Assembly: GCF_014196915.1 (NCBI RefSeq)
Contig: NZ_JACIEP010000009.1
Location: forward strand, 1 to 64,000
Direction of reading: 5' to 3'
Source: Dysgonomonas hofstadii
GTDB lineage: Bacteria; Bacteroidota; Bacteroidia; Bacteroidales; Dysgonomonadaceae
DNA: 64,000 nucleotides
Shown: piece after piece, positions 1 through 9,758 of the stretch
Layout: the number at the start of each line of letters is the position of its first letter
Position numbering within the stretch: the first letter of the stretch is position 1
Position numbers and translations under genes: made by a program
Notes under the pieces: model-generated
The model's input: only the letters and a program-made list of their open reading frames with translations
Database searches by the model: none
What the model was told of the DNA's origin: nothing

Positions 1-887
1 TATTCGAAACAAAAGTAGAGGTTTGAGCCGGATTATCCTTTACATAATTCCTCCTTTTTTTATTATTTTTTGTCCCTCAAACAGCGACCCAATACGCATA
101 CATTGTCATCGTACCGGGGAAAGATATTGATAACTAGATATTTTCTAAAAAATATGAAATGAATTTATTCTATTCAGTATCCGCCATTTTACCAATTTCT
201 GCAATCTCATCTGTAAAAATTCAAATTATTATGATAGGGAGAAAATATAAAAGATAATGGCGAAATTTTATAAAGTCTATATAAAATTTTCCAAATAACT
301 TGCAGCCGTAAACTGAATACTACTTAGAGAATGAAAACAAGACCGAAATGCAGTATTTACCATCCGGTATTTATCGCTGATAATATGGAAGTTATACATC
401 TTTCATCCGAAAGAAATATTACCTGTCCATATGAAATCCGGTTGACTGAAAATATTAGTAAAGAGTATAGGACTTTTATTAAAAAGTACTCTAATGTTTT
501 CTTTTATCTGAAGCATGTAAACAATCGCTTCACCCCCCTTTACAAGATGTACAACCTTTTAAACATAAATTTTCACACCAATAACTTTATTAATACACGG
601 CAACAGCAATATACCGGTAACAAATTACCGGTTTAATACAAATAAATAACAAATTCTAAGACAAACAACAAATTTAAAGACAAACAACAGATTGCAAACC
701 CAGAAAATATCCAGATTATTAATCGGGATGTATCAGAAAGCGGAGAAACACCAATGTGTATCGGCCCGTACAGATATCTCAATACTAAAAGAATATGGTA
801 GGATAATTACATTTTGATGATACATACGAGGATCAGCAAACTAAGAGCAAAATATTCTATTAAAGAATTACAACAAACTAATAAATT
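1..887. other. Left-edge region with no convincing gene
   Basis: This stretch is AT-rich and holds no gene I can support. A 101-codon open frame at 331-636 (+) has no recognisable domain, no signal peptide and a low-complexity tail rich in Asn and Gln, so I treat it as chance. Near 9-16 the bases read as the complement of a TAnnTTTG box, which could be the -7 element of a leftward gene beyond the window edge. Around 655-695 the motif AAGACAAACAACA occurs twice in tandem. The last 100 bases are probably the leader of the surface protein that starts at 888. Confidence 0.5.
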
Positions 888-2162
888 ATGAAACTAAGAT
901 CTGAAAAATTAATAGCGATACTGGTCTTGCTGGTATGCCTGTCTATGGCCACACACGCACAGGTAACTATCGGTGCTGATAAAGAACCGATTCAAGGTGC
1001 CCTGCTCGACCTGAAAAGTGACAATGCTTCGGCAGATGGCGGAGCCACCACAGGAACAGCAGACGGAACCGGCGGAGGCTTACTGCTTCCACGTGTTAAC
1101 CTTGTCGATATCAATAAACTCAGTCCATTTGTAAAGGACAGTGACCCTAATCTGGCAAGCTTGAAACTGAAACTGACAGGCCTTATGGTCTATAACCTGA
1201 CAGTTGGTCAGGGTGGTTTCACTGCTGCCGGAACTTATACATGGGACGGTATCCAGTGGGATCTGACAACAACTCCAAGAATAGGCGGAGAAGTAGAATT
1301 TTGGAGCATAGAAGGGAATCCCGCTACAGACCCTACTACGAATTTTCTGGGGACTACAGACAATCAGCCGCTGGTTTTCAAAGTAAATAATCTCCGCGCC
1401 GGATATATAGGAAACTCTACTAGCGCAAACTATAATGCAATCGGGATGAATGCTTTGATGAACAATACCGGTTCGAATAATAACGCTTTTGGCAACTCAG
1501 CCCTAGGTTCCAATACCACAGGTACCAACAATACCGCCGTCGGTAACAGTGCTGCTTCTACATTGACCACAGGCTCAAATAATATTGCCATAGGCAACAA
1601 TGCCCAATTGCCAAGCCTTACCGACAACAACCAGATATCAATAGCTAATCTCATCTATGCCACAGGTGCGACAGGCATAAATACAGCAGGCAATGTAGGT
1701 ATAGGAAACAATGCTCCGGCAGCTAAGCTTGATGTAGCCGGTAATGTGAAGATCGCAGACGGGACACAAGGCTTGGGTAAAATACTAACTTCAGATGCGA
1801 ATGGACTGGCCTCGTGGCAAGATTCCGGTAACCCAAAATGGTTCTACATGCCATCGTTCAATCTGGATGTTTCGACTACCGGTAGCAAAACCATAGATCT
1901 TTATTCCGAATATGAAAATCAGTTCAAAAAAGATGGCAGTAGTGACACTCAGTTCGTATCTTCCAACGCTACGCTCACTCAGGTACAACAAAAGGTATAT
2001 AATAGAGATGAACTTGATTACGTCGTTACAGCATATTTTCCTTCGGACATAAATGTATTTAAAATCAATTCAATCGATGAAAATGGTATAATGAGCTACG
2101 AGGTAGTATCCACTAATATACCTGAAAATAGCTTTATAAACATCGTTCTGCTAGTAAAATAG
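888..2162 (+). CDS. Secreted surface protein with YadA-like head repeats
   Basis: A predicted exported protein of 424 residues. Residues 1-25 form a signal peptide with a hydrophobic core and an AHAQ-type cleavage site. Residues about 181-240 carry short repeats of the form xAxGNxAxxxNTxG (for example AFGNSALG, AVGNSA, AIGNNA), the pattern of the head domain of trimeric autotransporter adhesins. They are followed by a stretch at about 268-310 (NVGIGNNAPAAKLDVAGNVKI) typical of Bacteroidetes tail-fibre-like surface proteins. No YadA membrane anchor and no recognisable type IX C-terminal sorting domain is visible, so how it is held on the surface is unknown. The next gene follows after 72 bases on the same strand and is also a large exported protein, which suggests a two-gene surface unit. 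An adhesion or filament role is inference. Confidence 0.7.
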   Translation: MKLRSEKLIAILVLLVCLSMATHAQVTIGADKEPIQGALLDLKSDNASADGGATTGTADGTGGGLLLPRVNLVDINKLSPFVKDSDPNLASLKLKLTGLMVYNLTVGQGGFTAAGTYTWDGIQWDLTTTPRIGGEVEFWSIEGNPATDPTTNFLGTTDNQPLVFKVNNLRAGYIGNSTSANYNAIGMNALMNNTGSNNNAFGNSALGSNTTGTNNTAVGNSAASTLTTGSNNIAIGNNAQLPSLTDNNQISIANLIYATGATGINTAGNVGIGNNAPAAKLDVAGNVKIADGTQGLGKILTSDANGLASWQDSGNPKWFYMPSFNLDVSTTGSKTIDLYSEYENQFKKDGSSDTQFVSSNATLTQVQQKVYNRDELDYVVTAYFPSDINVFKINSIDENGIMSYEVVSTNIPENSFINIVLLVK

Positions 2163-2234
2163 CAATTAGTGGCAGATAGTTAACTAGTAAATACTTAATT
2201 CTACCATCTGCTTATGACTCTAAAATATTGACTT

Positions 2235-5200
2235 ATGACAACCCAGAATAATAAAACTACACTTGCCGGTTTCAGGATTCTGCTGCTTACCCTGCTGTGT
2301 ACTGTATGCAGTTTCAATTCTGTATTGCAAGCTCAGGACGACGATGCTCTAATAGTAAGATGGGGTAATGGCACGACCTGGACGGATATAGAGAGTTTGC
2401 CTACCCCCAACCAGGCCGAGATGACCAGCAATACCGGTAATGTGCAGATGCAGGTTACAGCCGAATTTTCAGGATTGAATTCGCAAAAAACACGCCGGGT
2501 AACAGTCGATGTACCGCGCGGGTACATGATAAAAGGATATACTGTCAAGGAAGGCACACCCGCTATCAACGGTGTCATACAACTCAGCCTTACCGATGAA
2601 CAAGAAGACATGGCAGATAGTAGCGTTCTCACAGCCAGAGATGGCTCGCCTTTTATCAATCAAAAATTTTCAGGATATACCGATGGAACCAACAACGCAA
2701 GTGAGTACGATGTCCGCACCTATGAAGGTAAGATAGTATATGAGTTCAATGCCAGCTGCGACCATGTTGTGCTAACCTTTACCCTGGCCATTGATATGCC
2801 GCTTATAACGCACACCGACACGAATCAATTCACCGGTATCAACGACAACAATTACTCAGCAAATATGTACACCAGCCATATCCTGCCTCCTGTTACAGTA
2901 GATATGGTGAGCGGTGCCTCTTCGCTTCATAAAGAAGTGGCAGTGCGTGTAAGCAATATTATTGTACCTTACGTTGCGATAACAACTACAGGAGGTGCTA
3001 ATAACGGACACTCGGCCAAGGCCGAAGGTGTAGTGAATTCTGGCGACCCCAATACCGGAACCTGCGATTTCAATACAGGGTGGACATTAGTGAGTTATAA
3101 CTCAACCATGGGACTAGAAAGGCCTTATATAGATGAATTCGTAGTTACCATTCCCTACAAGGAAGGAGTTACTTACAAGGGCTTTAATCTGAAGCAGGCA
3201 TGGACAGTCACACAGGCGACCAATCCTGACGACTATACATCCCCGAACGGACATATCACGGTAGTGAATGATGAGACTGCCCGCACGTTAACCCTCACTG
3301 TACATAAATGGAGATGGAATCACGGTGGCTCAAATACAGCTCTGGAGGTATTCTGGTCGGTAGAGATAGACGGTGTTATCAACAAATGGGATGATTATAT
3401 CTATTTTAGACCCAAAGTAGAGATCACTTCCGGTACACTGACTGGCACACCATATACCTATCTGGCAGACGCATCGGGCACCGATACCGGATTGCAAAAT
3501 CTCATGAGTATCTGGAGGCAGCCTGTGCGTCCGAGCATCAGTATAACACTGACCAGAAATGACTTAACCCGACGCGACCTGAATGCAGACCAGGACTTCC
3601 CTTATGACTGGGCTATCGGACGGTTCAGAATTACAAACAATGGACCAAGCATAGTACATGATTTGAAATATGAATTTACTTTCCCCTCATCGCCGCAGAT
3701 ACGCGGAGTGCGGATACCGTGCGGAGGGAGTGGCACGACAGATGTTAATGTAAACGTAACAGGACTTACCAGCACTGGGCGAACACTGAACTATTCTTTG
3801 GCTTTGTATGGCTATATCTATGGATCGGGAGCTATTACTTCAGAAGCACTGGAACTGGCAGACGATGAATACCTGGTCAACCTCACCATTGTGCAGGAAA
3901 CATTGCAGGTAGCCGACTACGTCAGTGGTTACACTATCGGACAAACGACCTATTATGGAAAGTTTATCAACGGACAGGAAGGAGATGTAACGCTGACGCT
4001 GAGCTCAGCCCCGCCTCCCGGCGTGACAAGTAATTTACCCCAGACTACTATCAGCCATACCAATATCGGCTGGCTATCAACAGGGGTGGGTACAATAGAG
4101 GTTACTGCGTCCGATAAGGGTTATCCTTCGATGACGGCTTCGTCCGGAGGGTTTCATGTCCCTCCCGGGGGAGATCAGAGAGGAGGGAGCTTTTACCCCG
4201 GCGATCCTATCTATTTCGATGTCAACTGTTATGCCGGTGGAAACATGGGCACCAGTCTCCATGCTAATGAAATCACCGACCCTACGTTCTATATAAATTT
4301 GCCCGAAGGTATAGATCTCGACCCGACTTCGATAGAGGTATTTTCGATAGAGGGCCGAAACGGTAATGCTTTTGTACCAGCCTCGGTAACCGGTTCACCA
4401 AATACTCAAATCATAAACGGAGTGCGATGGACAAGTTACCGCATACAAGTCAATAACAAGTACGACATTATCGCCCGTAATACACAATTTACACAAAATG
4501 AACAAATAGAAACAAACAATATTCCTTTGGCCACATTTTACAAAAACCGGGACGCCTTTACCCTACGTTTCAAGGCGAATGTCGGCCTTGCTTCGCCGGC
4601 TTATTCTCCTATTCTTATGGAAGATGTTGTGACCATCGATCTGGGGCAATCAGCTCTTAACGGCGGTGGAACCGATAATACACGGGCAGATATCCACAAC
4701 TGGGCAGGAAAAGGCACTTCATACAAGCTGGCCACAGGAAGTAATGAGAACGGGGAAGCTCCCAATATAGCGGTGATACAACGGGAGGGTTTGAACGTAT
4801 CGCTGGGCATACGTGTGTTTGTTGATAATAACACTGATGGCATTAATGATAATACGGAACCCTTTTATACCTACAACGGTACTGATGTTTCCATAGCCAC
4901 CGTAACCGGTGACCACGATGCAGAAATCCGTATAGAATATGAGAATACTTCCAGCCAGCCTTATTACGAGGGTTCGGAGATCTATTTGCCGATACCGAAG
5001 ATAGGCCTCAACTATGACCATTTCTTCTACAATACGTTTTTGGGCGATTCTATTCCAACCGAAAAGAATCTGGACCCTCACGAGCCTCAATGGACAGCCA
5101 TGTTGAAACAAGAGGTAGATCTGGACGGCTTCGACACTTACTACAGTATAGAAACCAACCCTACTACTAATTACAATGAGGTAGATATGTCCGGCAGCTG

Positions 5201-5966
5201 GGTGCCGGTAACGCTTACGTGGTATACCTATGATGACTTGATAGATGCCGGGCACACCCTGGCTGAGGTCACCATGTTGAAATTTGTAGCCATACGGGAA
5301 ATCGCCAAAGTGGGCGATACGGGTAGCAGGGGAGCAACGACCTTTCGTATCTCGCTCGAGGATGGTTCTACACTGGGTACTATAAATTATTGGCGTAGCT
5401 TCCAGAGAGGTTGGCGGTATACCTATCCTTCAGGAACATGGCATTACGGCTCAGTAATGGCAGCCGAGCCGGCTATGGCAGGGGTATTCGGCCAGTTCTT
5501 CTTCGATGCAAACCGCAATGGTAAGCTAGATGCAGGCGAAGACGACAGTACGATTTTGTCACAGTTTATAGGTACTTATAAGACAACACTTTCGGGTACG
5601 GGGATAATCGGCAGTCCTGAAATGGAGATAGTCAGCGACGGCACATTCCGGAGTGTTGCCGGCAATTTATACTATTTCTTGCGGGAAGGTAATTACACGG
5701 TAACGATAATCAATGATGCCCCGGCAAACTGGCATATCACCGATGTCACGCTCCCTTCCGACCGCTCGAGATTTGAAAACAATATTCCTGTCTGGTATAA
5801 CGATATTCCGCAGGGACAGATAAGACCAGATAATACGCAAGCTGCTTTCACTTTCATAGTAGACGAGAACAGCATAAATCTGCAGCTGGTTGGCATTGGC
5901 ATCAAGAACCCGCCGGAGATTATCCCTATCAACCCACATATAAGGGTTCGATTAAATAAATTTTAA
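2235..5966 (+). CDS. Large secreted protein with SdrD-like C-terminal domain
   Basis: A 1243-residue exported protein. The first 34 residues look like a signal peptide (hydrophobic core LLLTLLCTVC, ending VLQAQ). The body is rich in Thr, Asn and beta-prone segments and I recognise no enzyme motif. Two acidic Ca-binding-like loops are visible: VFVDNNTDGINDN near residue 859 and FFDANRNGKLDAGEDD near residue 1088. The second begins a domain of about 140 residues that matches the general form of the SdrD B-like fold (GxFxxDxNxNGxxDxGE followed by beta strands), a Ca-stabilised spacer in surface proteins. The protein ends in a short basic tail (HIRVRLNKF). It is probably co-transcribed with the head-repeat protein upstream. 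An adhesin or surface-layer role is likely but unproven. Confidence 0.65.
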   Translation: MTTQNNKTTLAGFRILLLTLLCTVCSFNSVLQAQDDDALIVRWGNGTTWTDIESLPTPNQAEMTSNTGNVQMQVTAEFSGLNSQKTRRVTVDVPRGYMIKGYTVKEGTPAINGVIQLSLTDEQEDMADSSVLTARDGSPFINQKFSGYTDGTNNASEYDVRTYEGKIVYEFNASCDHVVLTFTLAIDMPLITHTDTNQFTGINDNNYSANMYTSHILPPVTVDMVSGASSLHKEVAVRVSNIIVPYVAITTTGGANNGHSAKAEGVVNSGDPNTGTCDFNTGWTLVSYNSTMGLERPYIDEFVVTIPYKEGVTYKGFNLKQAWTVTQATNPDDYTSPNGHITVVNDETARTLTLTVHKWRWNHGGSNTALEVFWSVEIDGVINKWDDYIYFRPKVEITSGTLTGTPYTYLADASGTDTGLQNLMSIWRQPVRPSISITLTRNDLTRRDLNADQDFPYDWAIGRFRITNNGPSIVHDLKYEFTFPSSPQIRGVRIPCGGSGTTDVNVNVTGLTSTGRTLNYSLALYGYIYGSGAITSEALELADDEYLVNLTIVQETLQVADYVSGYTIGQTTYYGKFINGQEGDVTLTLSSAPPPGVTSNLPQTTISHTNIGWLSTGVGTIEVTASDKGYPSMTASSGGFHVPPGGDQRGGSFYPGDPIYFDVNCYAGGNMGTSLHANEITDPTFYINLPEGIDLDPTSIEVFSIEGRNGNAFVPASVTGSPNTQIINGVRWTSYRIQVNNKYDIIARNTQFTQNEQIETNNIPLATFYKNRDAFTLRFKANVGLASPAYSPILMEDVVTIDLGQSALNGGGTDNTRADIHNWAGKGTSYKLATGSNENGEAPNIAVIQREGLNVSLGIRVFVDNNTDGINDNTEPFYTYNGTDVSIATVTGDHDAEIRIEYENTSSQPYYEGSEIYLPIPKIGLNYDHFFYNTFLGDSIPTEKNLDPHEPQWTAMLKQEVDLDGFDTYYSIETNPTTNYNEVDMSGSWVPVTLTWYTYDDLIDAGHTLAEVTMLKFVAIREIAKVGDTGSRGATTFRISLEDGSTLGTINYWRSFQRGWRYTYPSGTWHYGSVMAAEPAMAGVFGQFFFDANRNGKLDAGEDDSTILSQFIGTYKTTLSGTGIIGSPEMEIVSDGTFRSVAGNLYYFLREGNYTVTIINDAPANWHITDVTLPSDRSRFENNIPVWYNDIPQGQIRPDNTQAAFTFIVDENSINLQLVGIGIKNPPEIIPINPHIRVRLNKF

Positions 5967-6426
5967 AGACTATATATGAGCAATTAAGACATATATAAGA
6001 ATTGAAATATGAGTTAAGTTAAACATTTTTTTATTGTTTTCTATGCAATTTGTGCTATAGGGAAAAACGTTTGTCTAAGGGACTGGCCGGGAGGTTCGTC
6101 CCTTTATTTATTATCCGGGGAATTGATCAAACACTCCTCAACAGGGAGTGGAATTTATTTATATAAATTAATTTATTCAATAGAATGAACAGCCTTTACT
6201 ACCAGTCAAAATAATCTTTTTTTAGTTTTAAATTTAGAAAAACGATCTTCTGATTACTCTTTTAAAAGAGCTTTTGGAGACTCCGGTCAATATTTGAAAG
6301 AAAAAAGAATATATTTGCGACTTCACATAGTGGAAGGTTTCTTCACGATTGTCATATATTAATACGGGGTAATACAGGTATTTTGAAGCTACCTTACCAA
6401 AAAAAAACTAAAAGAAAAGAAAAACG
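5967..6426. other. Intergenic region before the ECF sigma gene
   Basis: 460 bases without a gene. It holds the terminator-like hairpin at 6077-6113, then an AT-rich stretch. A perfect TAnnTTTG box (TATATTTG) lies at 6310-6317, about 110 bases before the sigma start, but I see no -33 TTTG at the usual 19-21 base spacing, so it is only a weak promoter candidate. Confidence 0.4.
6077..6113 (+). terminator. Probable terminator after the surface-protein pair
   Basis: A stem AAGGGAC (6077-6083) pairs with GTCCCTT (6098-6104) around a 14-base loop, followed by a T-rich stretch. It lies about 110 bases after the 2235-5966 gene. A second small hairpin, CACTCC/GGAGTG, follows at about 6130-6150. Confidence 0.5.
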
Positions 6427-7002
6427 GTGGAATTGATTTGCGCGAAAGTGGAGTTGACAGATAAGGAAACTCATGAGTATCTGTTCAGGGCCTGGTACGA
6501 ACCTCTATGTAAATATGCTTATAGTATACTCAAAGATCAATTTGAAGCGGAAGACGCCGTTCAAAAAGTATTTTTGAGGTTGTGGGACGACCGTCACAAC
6601 ACAAGTATAACGACGTCTGTAAAGTCCTATTTATATATGGCCGTTCACAATATTTGCTTAAACAGGGTTAAACAATTAAAAATACAGCAGAAACACAATC
6701 AGCAGTTTGCCATAGAGGGACAAATTGTGCATAATGAGGTATATGAGGGTATTGTAGAAAAAGAGTTGAATTATAAAATTAAACTGGCTATTGGACAACT
6801 ACCGCCCAAATGCAGGGCGGTGTTTGAGCTTAGCAGATTCGAAATGATGAGTTATAAGGAGATCGCCCAACAATTGGAAATTTCTCCAAATACGGTTGAA
6901 AACCAAATAGCTAAAGCACTAAAGCTATTGAGGGAAAATTTGAGGGAGTTTATTTCGGTTATAGTTTTGTACTACCTGATAAGACTGATAGAATTATGGT
7001 AA
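6427..7002 (+). CDS. ECF RNA polymerase sigma-70 factor
   Basis: A 191-residue extracytoplasmic-function sigma factor of the Bacteroidetes-expanded type. Region 2 lies at about residues 18-85 (EAEDAVQKVFLRLWD is the conserved core-binding helix) and region 4 at about 120-170 (LPPKCRAVFELSRFEMMSYKEIA, followed by the DNA-recognition helix SPNTVENQI). The last 20 residues are unusually hydrophobic, as is common in this subfamily. The start is a GTG, because no ATG occurs early enough to keep region 2 intact. Its stop overlaps the start of the FecR gene by 7 bases, a translational-coupling arrangement typical of sigma/anti-sigma pairs. Likely targets are the downstream STN-domain protein and perhaps the TonB receptor at 9759; this is inference. 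Confidence 0.9.
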   Translation: MELICAKVELTDKETHEYLFRAWYEPLCKYAYSILKDQFEAEDAVQKVFLRLWDDRHNTSITTSVKSYLYMAVHNICLNRVKQLKIQQKHNQQFAIEGQIVHNEVYEGIVEKELNYKIKLAIGQLPPKCRAVFELSRFEMMSYKEIAQQLEISPNTVENQIAKALKLLRENLREFISVIVLYYLIRLIELW

Positions 7003-7916
7003 CAAATGACACTGACAGATTATTAGCACGATATTTTGCGGGGGAATTAAGCCCTCAGGACAAAATACGTTTAGAAAAATGGCTTACCGAATCTCAGGGG
7101 AATGAAGACTATTTTTTCGAACTCACTTCACTATATCAGAGTGTGGGAACAACGAAATATCCCTTATTCGACACAGAAGAGGCCTTTGAAAAATTAGAAG
7201 AGCATATCAGTCAACAGACCCGAGAGTCTGCATCCCGGCAAAAGAATAAAAGAAAACTCATTGTTTGGGTACTGGGTGCGGCAGCGGCGATAACACTCCT
7301 GATAATCATCTTCAACAGAGGGCAGGATGATGCATATACGATTATCACTGAAAAACGTTTGCATTCTTTTACAGACAGTACCAGAATAGATCTGAAAGAT
7401 GGAGAGATATATCTTAGCAAAGACCATACTAACGATACAATTTTTCTGAGAGGAAAGGCCTCCTTCGAGATGGAATCGGAAAAGACAGGAAACAAGATAG
7501 TAAAAGCAGGAGATGTGTATGTGAAAGATATAGGTACAAGTTTTACAGTCGATGCCAATATACCCGATTCCGTTTATGTAAGTGTGACTGAAGGCGAAGT
7601 TCAGTTTTATTCGGATACGGACGTAGGAATCAACCTGAAAAGAAACGAAAGCGGATATTACCTGTCCAGAAGCGATAAATTCTATAAAGTGATAATGAAA
7701 GGCAACTTCCTGTTCAACGGAACTTCTCTCGGTGAAGTAATTACCCGGCTGAATGCATTCTATGGGCTGCAAATAGAACTGAAAGATAAAAATATGCAAA
7801 ACCTGCCTATTACTGTTACATTCACAGAAGAAGATTTGCCTACTATACTGGATGTGGTCACTGCGACATTAAATATGAAAGTCACCCCTGGGGAAAATGG
7901 TTATGTAATAGAATAA
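6996..7916 (+). CDS. FecR-family anti-sigma factor
   Basis: A single-pass inner-membrane anti-sigma factor of 306 residues. The cytoplasmic N-terminal part (1-85) would bind the sigma factor encoded immediately upstream. One membrane helix is visible at about 87-105 (VWVLGAAAAITLLIIIF). The periplasmic FecR domain follows at about 115-210 and a DUF4974 domain at about 230-305 (GNFLFNGTSLGEVITRLN onward). In the classical FecIRA circuit the periplasmic part receives a signal from the STN domain of an outer-membrane TonB receptor. Here the next gene also begins with an STN domain but is not a receptor, which makes this circuit unusual. The ATG start overlaps the sigma stop. Confidence 0.9.
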   Translation: MVTNDTDRLLARYFAGELSPQDKIRLEKWLTESQGNEDYFFELTSLYQSVGTTKYPLFDTEEAFEKLEEHISQQTRESASRQKNKRKLIVWVLGAAAAITLLIIIFNRGQDDAYTIITEKRLHSFTDSTRIDLKDGEIYLSKDHTNDTIFLRGKASFEMESEKTGNKIVKAGDVYVKDIGTSFTVDANIPDSVYVSVTEGEVQFYSDTDVGINLKRNESGYYLSRSDKFYKVIMKGNFLFNGTSLGEVITRLNAFYGLQIELKDKNMQNLPITVTFTEEDLPTILDVVTATLNMKVTPGENGYVIE

Positions 7917-7931
7917 AAAAACATACTTTAT

Positions 7932-9530
7932 ATGAAAAAAGCAAAACTTATATCCTTATTTATCTTATTTTCTATCAGCTTATTTTCTAAAAATGTGGTG
8001 ACCCTGAACCTGCAAAATGAAAAGCTAAGCGTAGCGATGAAACTCATAACCCAACAAACAGGGGTAGAATTTTCCTACAATCCACGAATAGTCAATACCA
8101 ACCGGATAGTCTCTGTCACTATTATCGGCAAAGAAGTAAAAGATGCAATAGACCTATTGGTGGGGGATATGTATTTTTATACCATAAAAGGCAGATATGT
8201 AATAATAACATCCGTAAAAAAACTTCCCGAAATAGCCTCTGAAAATGAATCTGTTATAGCAAAAAACAAAAAAAAAGAAAATAAGAGTAGTGGAAACAAC
8301 TTTCATAGTGGTCTTAGCATTATTGGAGAGAACAAAATCGCTAATGAGCGAATAAAAATAGGCTCTCCTCTATTAATTAAAAACCAAGTAAACGAGACCA
8401 CTATGTTAAAAAAAATCGCAGGAATTATTACATTGTCAGCCCTTACATGGGGTGGTGCCGATGCCCAACTGAAACAACCCGAGACAGAAAAAGTGCCAGC
8501 CCGCAAAATTGAATATAATATTGGCCTGCAAAAGTCGATAGCGCAGCTTACATTTATAACTCCAATGAGTACTGACGGTAGTAATACAAAAGAAAAGGAA
8601 TATAAATTCTCCCTGAATATGTTAGGAGGAATTACCGGTGGAGTAAACGGTATTGAACTCGGAGGTTTATTCAATATCAACCAGCAGGATATGAGAGGAC
8701 TCCAGATGGCAGGCCTTTTCAACTTCACCGGAGGCGCCGTCTGCGGAGTTCAAATGGGTGGATTAGCGAATTACGTAAGAGGTGATATGAAAGGGCTGCA
8801 AATGAGCGGTCTCGCAAATATTGTCCAAAAATCGAGTGGTTTCCAGATGGCAGGAATAGTAAACTATACGAATGGAATTAATGATGTGCAGATGGCAGGC
8901 ATAGCAAATATAGCTGCAGGAAGCAGGTTTCAAATGGCAGGTATCGCTAACTATGCCCGGGGTGTTGATATTCAGATAGGCACTGTTAATATCGCTCAAC
9001 AAGCTGGATTTCAGATGGGAATAATAAATATATCCGACACAGATGATGCGGCTATGCTCGGGCTATTTAACTTCGTGAAAAAAGGCGGGTTATTTGAAGT
9101 GGGAATTTCGGCCAATGACTATATTTACGGGGCTGCAAATTTGATTACAGGAACCGACAGGCTCTATTCTATCCTTAGCTTTGGGGTGTCTTCTTCGAAT
9201 GTAACAACAGGCTTTGGTGTAGGAACACGTTTGCAACTGGGCGATTCACCCCGGGGTATTCACTTCGAGCTGATGCACAATCAAATATACAGGAACAACT
9301 TCAAAAACAAAAGCCGTGATGCAGCACTTGAACAGGCAAAAGTATTTTATTCGGTACGGAAAAATAAATTCACCCTATATGGTGGCCCTACCATAAATGT
9401 CCTGCTCAGAGATGCAGATTTTACAGAAGTAAAAGATCCTGTTTACAGTATATTCAAGAACAGAGGTACTAACCACAATTTTGACTTGTGGGTAGGAGCA
9501 GAGTTAGGTGTCCGATTTAATTTAAAATAA
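7932..9530 (+). CDS. STN-domain protein fused to LA_2272-type surface repeats
   Basis: A 532-residue envelope protein with a rare layout. Residues 1-20 are a signal peptide. Residues 22-97 form an STN domain, the module that secretins and TonB receptors use in the periplasm (LNLQNEKLSVAMKLI, then VEFSYNP). A charged linker follows to residue 157. At residue 158 a Met-Lys-Lys start and a hydrophobic run ending GGADAQ look like a second, internal signal peptide. Residues 235-380 hold tandem units of about 19 residues built on FQMAGIxNxxxG, the repeat of the LA_2272 surface-protein family. The rest is a beta-rich domain. There is no plug or barrel of a TonB receptor. It follows sigma and FecR genes by 16 bases, so the STN domain could be the signalling partner of FecR. 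Translation could also start internally at the ATG at 8403. Confidence 0.7.
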   Translation: MKKAKLISLFILFSISLFSKNVVTLNLQNEKLSVAMKLITQQTGVEFSYNPRIVNTNRIVSVTIIGKEVKDAIDLLVGDMYFYTIKGRYVIITSVKKLPEIASENESVIAKNKKKENKSSGNNFHSGLSIIGENKIANERIKIGSPLLIKNQVNETTMLKKIAGIITLSALTWGGADAQLKQPETEKVPARKIEYNIGLQKSIAQLTFITPMSTDGSNTKEKEYKFSLNMLGGITGGVNGIELGGLFNINQQDMRGLQMAGLFNFTGGAVCGVQMGGLANYVRGDMKGLQMSGLANIVQKSSGFQMAGIVNYTNGINDVQMAGIANIAAGSRFQMAGIANYARGVDIQIGTVNIAQQAGFQMGIINISDTDDAAMLGLFNFVKKGGLFEVGISANDYIYGAANLITGTDRLYSILSFGVSSSNVTTGFGVGTRLQLGDSPRGIHFELMHNQIYRNNFKNKSRDAALEQAKVFYSVRKNKFTLYGGPTINVLLRDADFTEVKDPVYSIFKNRGTNHNFDLWVGAELGVRFNLK

Positions 9531-9758
9531 AAATGCCCAAAAGCAAACCCCGTAAAACATGCGTAAGCAGTACGCCGCTAAACAATACACAGATTTAATC
9601 TTCATTTGTTAAATAAATAAATGGATAAATCCAATAAATAAGCATTTTTGCTGTTATATGTTCAGTAATAGTTATCCAGAATAACAGATTGGTAACACAA
9701 TATGCTTAGACACTAATACATAGAACTTATTAACATCTTTATTATTTGAAACTTAATT
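9531..9758. other. Intergenic region before the TonB receptor
   Basis: 228 AT-rich bases. I see no strong terminator hairpin and no perfect -33/-7 pair, so whether the receptor at 9759 belongs to the sigma/FecR transcript is open. Confidence 0.4.

Noticed and set aside
331-636. 101-codon frame near the left edge
   Set aside because: No domain, no signal, low-complexity Asn/Gln-rich end and no nearby partner; likely chance.
4719-5255. Antisense frame of 178 codons in the large surface protein
   Set aside because: Lies wholly opposite a well-supported gene and shows no domain.
7194-7799. Antisense frame of 201 codons opposite FecR
   Set aside because: Shadow of the FecR gene; rich in Cys, Ile and Tyr with no family features.
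9533-9598. 21-codon basic frame right after the STN-repeat gene
   Set aside because: No hydrophobic or family feature; could be chance, and no conservation can be checked.
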